From the NCBI GenBank assembly GCA_963920765.1, contig OY987242.1, forward strand, positions 17,198,002 to 17,262,001: 64,000 bases of DNA, in the 5' to 3' direction. Both the position numbers and the translations under genes were made by a program. The notes beneath the pieces were generated by a model. That model did no database searches, had not been told where the DNA came from, and saw only the letters and a program-made list of their open reading frames with translations. This DNA is from Ulota crispa (lineage: Eukaryota; Streptophyta; Bryopsida; Orthotrichales; Orthotrichaceae). Position 1 is the stretch's first letter, and each line of letters opens with the position of its first letter. This document shows positions 62,397 to 64,000 of the stretch, in pieces.

Positions 62397-62966
62397 CTGC
62401 AATTTTCAAGGAAATTATCCATTACCAAAAGGAATTTGGACCTGCTACGTATATGTTGAAAAACCAGCTTTCATTCAAACAAACGGAATTGATATGCATA
62501 CCACAGCTTCTTGACTATCCCACCACACCTTGGGGTAAAATTTAGATTTCTACCATCAAAAAGTTGAATTTGAGAATTTGGAGTTCAGATTTGGACTCAA
62601 AGACTTGAATATTGTCTAGAACCATAAAAAAAGTTGCAGTTCAACAACACCCAATGAAAAAGCTTAGCTTGGGGGAAAGTATAACTTTTACTTTTATTTA
62701 TAAAATAGATAAGCTTTTTCATTGGGTGTTGTTCAATTCAAACTTATTTTGTGATTCTAGACAAAATCACGGTCTCTGAGTCCAAATCTGAATTCCAAAT
62801 TTTCAAATTCAGCTTTTTGATGGTAGAAATATAAAATTTACCCCAAGGTGTGGTGGGGTAATCGAGAAGGTGTGGTACGCATATCAATTCCCTTTGTTTG
62901 AATGAAAGCTGGTTTTCAACATATACGTAGCATGTCTAAACTCTTTTTGGTAATGGATAATTGCAG
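62397..62966. mobile_element. Foldback element with arms of about 260 bp
   Basis: The left arm 62397-62665 and right arm 62710-62966 are inverted copies with high identity, separated by a 44-bp loop. Matching blocks include aattatccattaccaaaa, ctacgtatatgttgaaaa, ccagctttcattcaaacaaa and caacacccaatgaaaaagct. The same family is at 57969-58340. Confidence 0.9.
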
Positions 62967-62978
62967 CACATGCTTCTA

Positions 62979-63305
62979 AGGTAGTGTGCTTGTAAACTGT
63001 TCCTCTAAGGGTTGAAAGTGAATTTTGGAGAGGTCAAACCTTTTGAAATAACTTTCATTAAATTTTCCTTGAAAGACAAGAGGAATTGGCATCTATCCTA
63101 AGTGTTTTCATATTTTATGGAGCTTTGTGTAATCAGTTCTGAAATTTTGAAGTGGAAAGGTCATAGGTGCTCTAAAAACCTCCCACCTCTCAAATGTTCA
63201 TCCAATGTATAATGTTGAAAGGCCATGAATAAGACATATACTAGTAGAGGTCATTTGGGGAGGTGAGCGGTTTTAGAGCATGAACAGAATATGAGCAGAC
63301 TACCT
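62979..63305. mobile_element. TA-flanked MITE, AGGTAG family, 327 bp
   Basis: The left end AGGTAGTGTGCTTGTAAACTG and the reverse complement of the right end AGGTAGTCTGCTCATATTCTG are flanked by TA (62977-62978 and 63306-63307). This is an uninterrupted copy of the family also seen at 12395 and 40368. Confidence 0.7.
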
Positions 63306-63368
63306 TATTGATTAGAAAAAAGTGAGAGAATGTGTTGACGTCAAATTGGTCATTTGATTGTCAATTAA

Positions 63369-64000
63369 CCCCTAAAGGACTAGGCCCTTTTCTCTGTAAA
63401 AAACATCGGAAACTGTCATTTTTGGAGGATGAAAGGAATGGTAGTTTTTTTTTGTTTTTTGAAATCTAACCGTAAGATCTTGCTCTAGATGGTGTGAGGT
63501 ACTTGCCAAAAGAAAATGAGCTCATTCCAAATGAAAAGGAGTGAGATATTTACATGTGAAGTAAAGAAAAAAGTTTTTTTTGTAGTGCCCAAAAATTTTA
63601 GAAGCCCGTGACCACTCTTATATTAAAAAATTTGCTCTACGCAAAGTTGAGGTTTTCTTTTCCCATGTAGAAGACCAAGTTAGGTATGTATGGGAGAATT
63701 TTCAAATCAATTGGAACTATACAACACATGGGAAAAAACAGTAAGTAAATAGAAGTAGAGAATGAGTCAAAGCACTAAATTGTTTAGAATTTAATGATTG
63801 AAATGAAAATTGCAAATCCCAACGTTTATAATGTTGTGATGAACAATCTACATCCTATGGTTTTGTTGTTTTTTCCAAAATAATGAAAAGTGAGTAAAAG
63901 AAAGGACTTCATCAAAGTTTATTTTAGAGTAGAGAATCTAGAATTGTCCGCAAACAAAAACTCCTCATAACTTGCATCTCATCTATTAGAATTGAATAAT
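63369..64000. mobile_element. TTAA-flanked element running off the window
   Basis: TTAA (63365-63368) is followed by CCCCTAAAGGACTAGGCCC. The following 600 bp match, in inverse orientation, the segments at about 57,160-57,735 and 58,850-59,047. The right end lies beyond the window. Confidence 0.6.

Noticed and set aside
1-64000. CRISPR array, bacterial operon or integrated virus
   Set aside because: No regularly spaced identical short repeats with unique spacers, no compact intronless gene cluster and no viral structural or polymerase motifs were seen.

Overview
This window is nuclear DNA from a green land plant. It is AT-rich, and its genes have many spliceosomal (GT-AG) introns. The five well-supported genes are plant types: a PfkB-family kinase, a chloroplast-type pyridoxamine-phosphate-oxidase-like (split-barrel) protein, a plant tetraspanin, sucrose synthase and the SM protein VPS45. 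The species cannot be fixed from the sequence. A non-seed plant such as a bryophyte is plausible but unproven. There is no bacterial, organellar or viral gene block, no CRISPR array and no rRNA gene.

Layout. 1-7.7 kb is AT-rich DNA with one complete TTAA-flanked element. 7.8-8.4 kb holds a possible small two-exon gene. 10.35-11.7 kb is an intronless PfkB kinase on the minus strand. 12.3-12.9 kb is a mariner-like element with a second element inside it. 15.9-20.5 kb is the ten-exon split-barrel gene (+), preceded by a 306-bp tandem duplication and carrying a hairpin MITE in intron 3. 21.0-22.3 kb is another element nested in an element. 24.4-25.95 kb is a two-exon tetraspanin (+) with a 164-bp repeat array upstream and a repeat-built intron. 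27.9-29.4 kb has unidentified minus-strand coding remnants. 31.1-36.5 kb is a 14-exon sucrose synthase (-) whose exon 7 carries a one-base frameshift, with tandem duplications upstream. 40.4-41.3 kb is again an element nested in an element. 41.8-46.6 kb is a 13-exon VPS45 (+). 51.8-55.2 kb is a decayed PIF/Harbinger transposon with both of its genes. 55.3-64 kb is minisatellites, foldback elements, a 200-N assembly gap, a SINE-like locus and further TTAA-flanked elements.

The genes are independent housekeeping genes (sugar phosphorylation, sucrose cleavage, endosomal SNARE regulation, membrane scaffolding, a plastid flavin-fold protein) and form no pathway or cluster. The two general patterns worth following are: (1) a family of non-autonomous elements bounded by TTAA with ends starting CCCTAAA/CCCCTAAA, which has the hallmark of piggyBac-type insertion, with no transposase in the window; and (2) repeated local tandem duplications of roughly 70-310 bp at gene edges, especially in leader/promoter regions and around splice sites. 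I did not find a gene set that I would call a new biological system.
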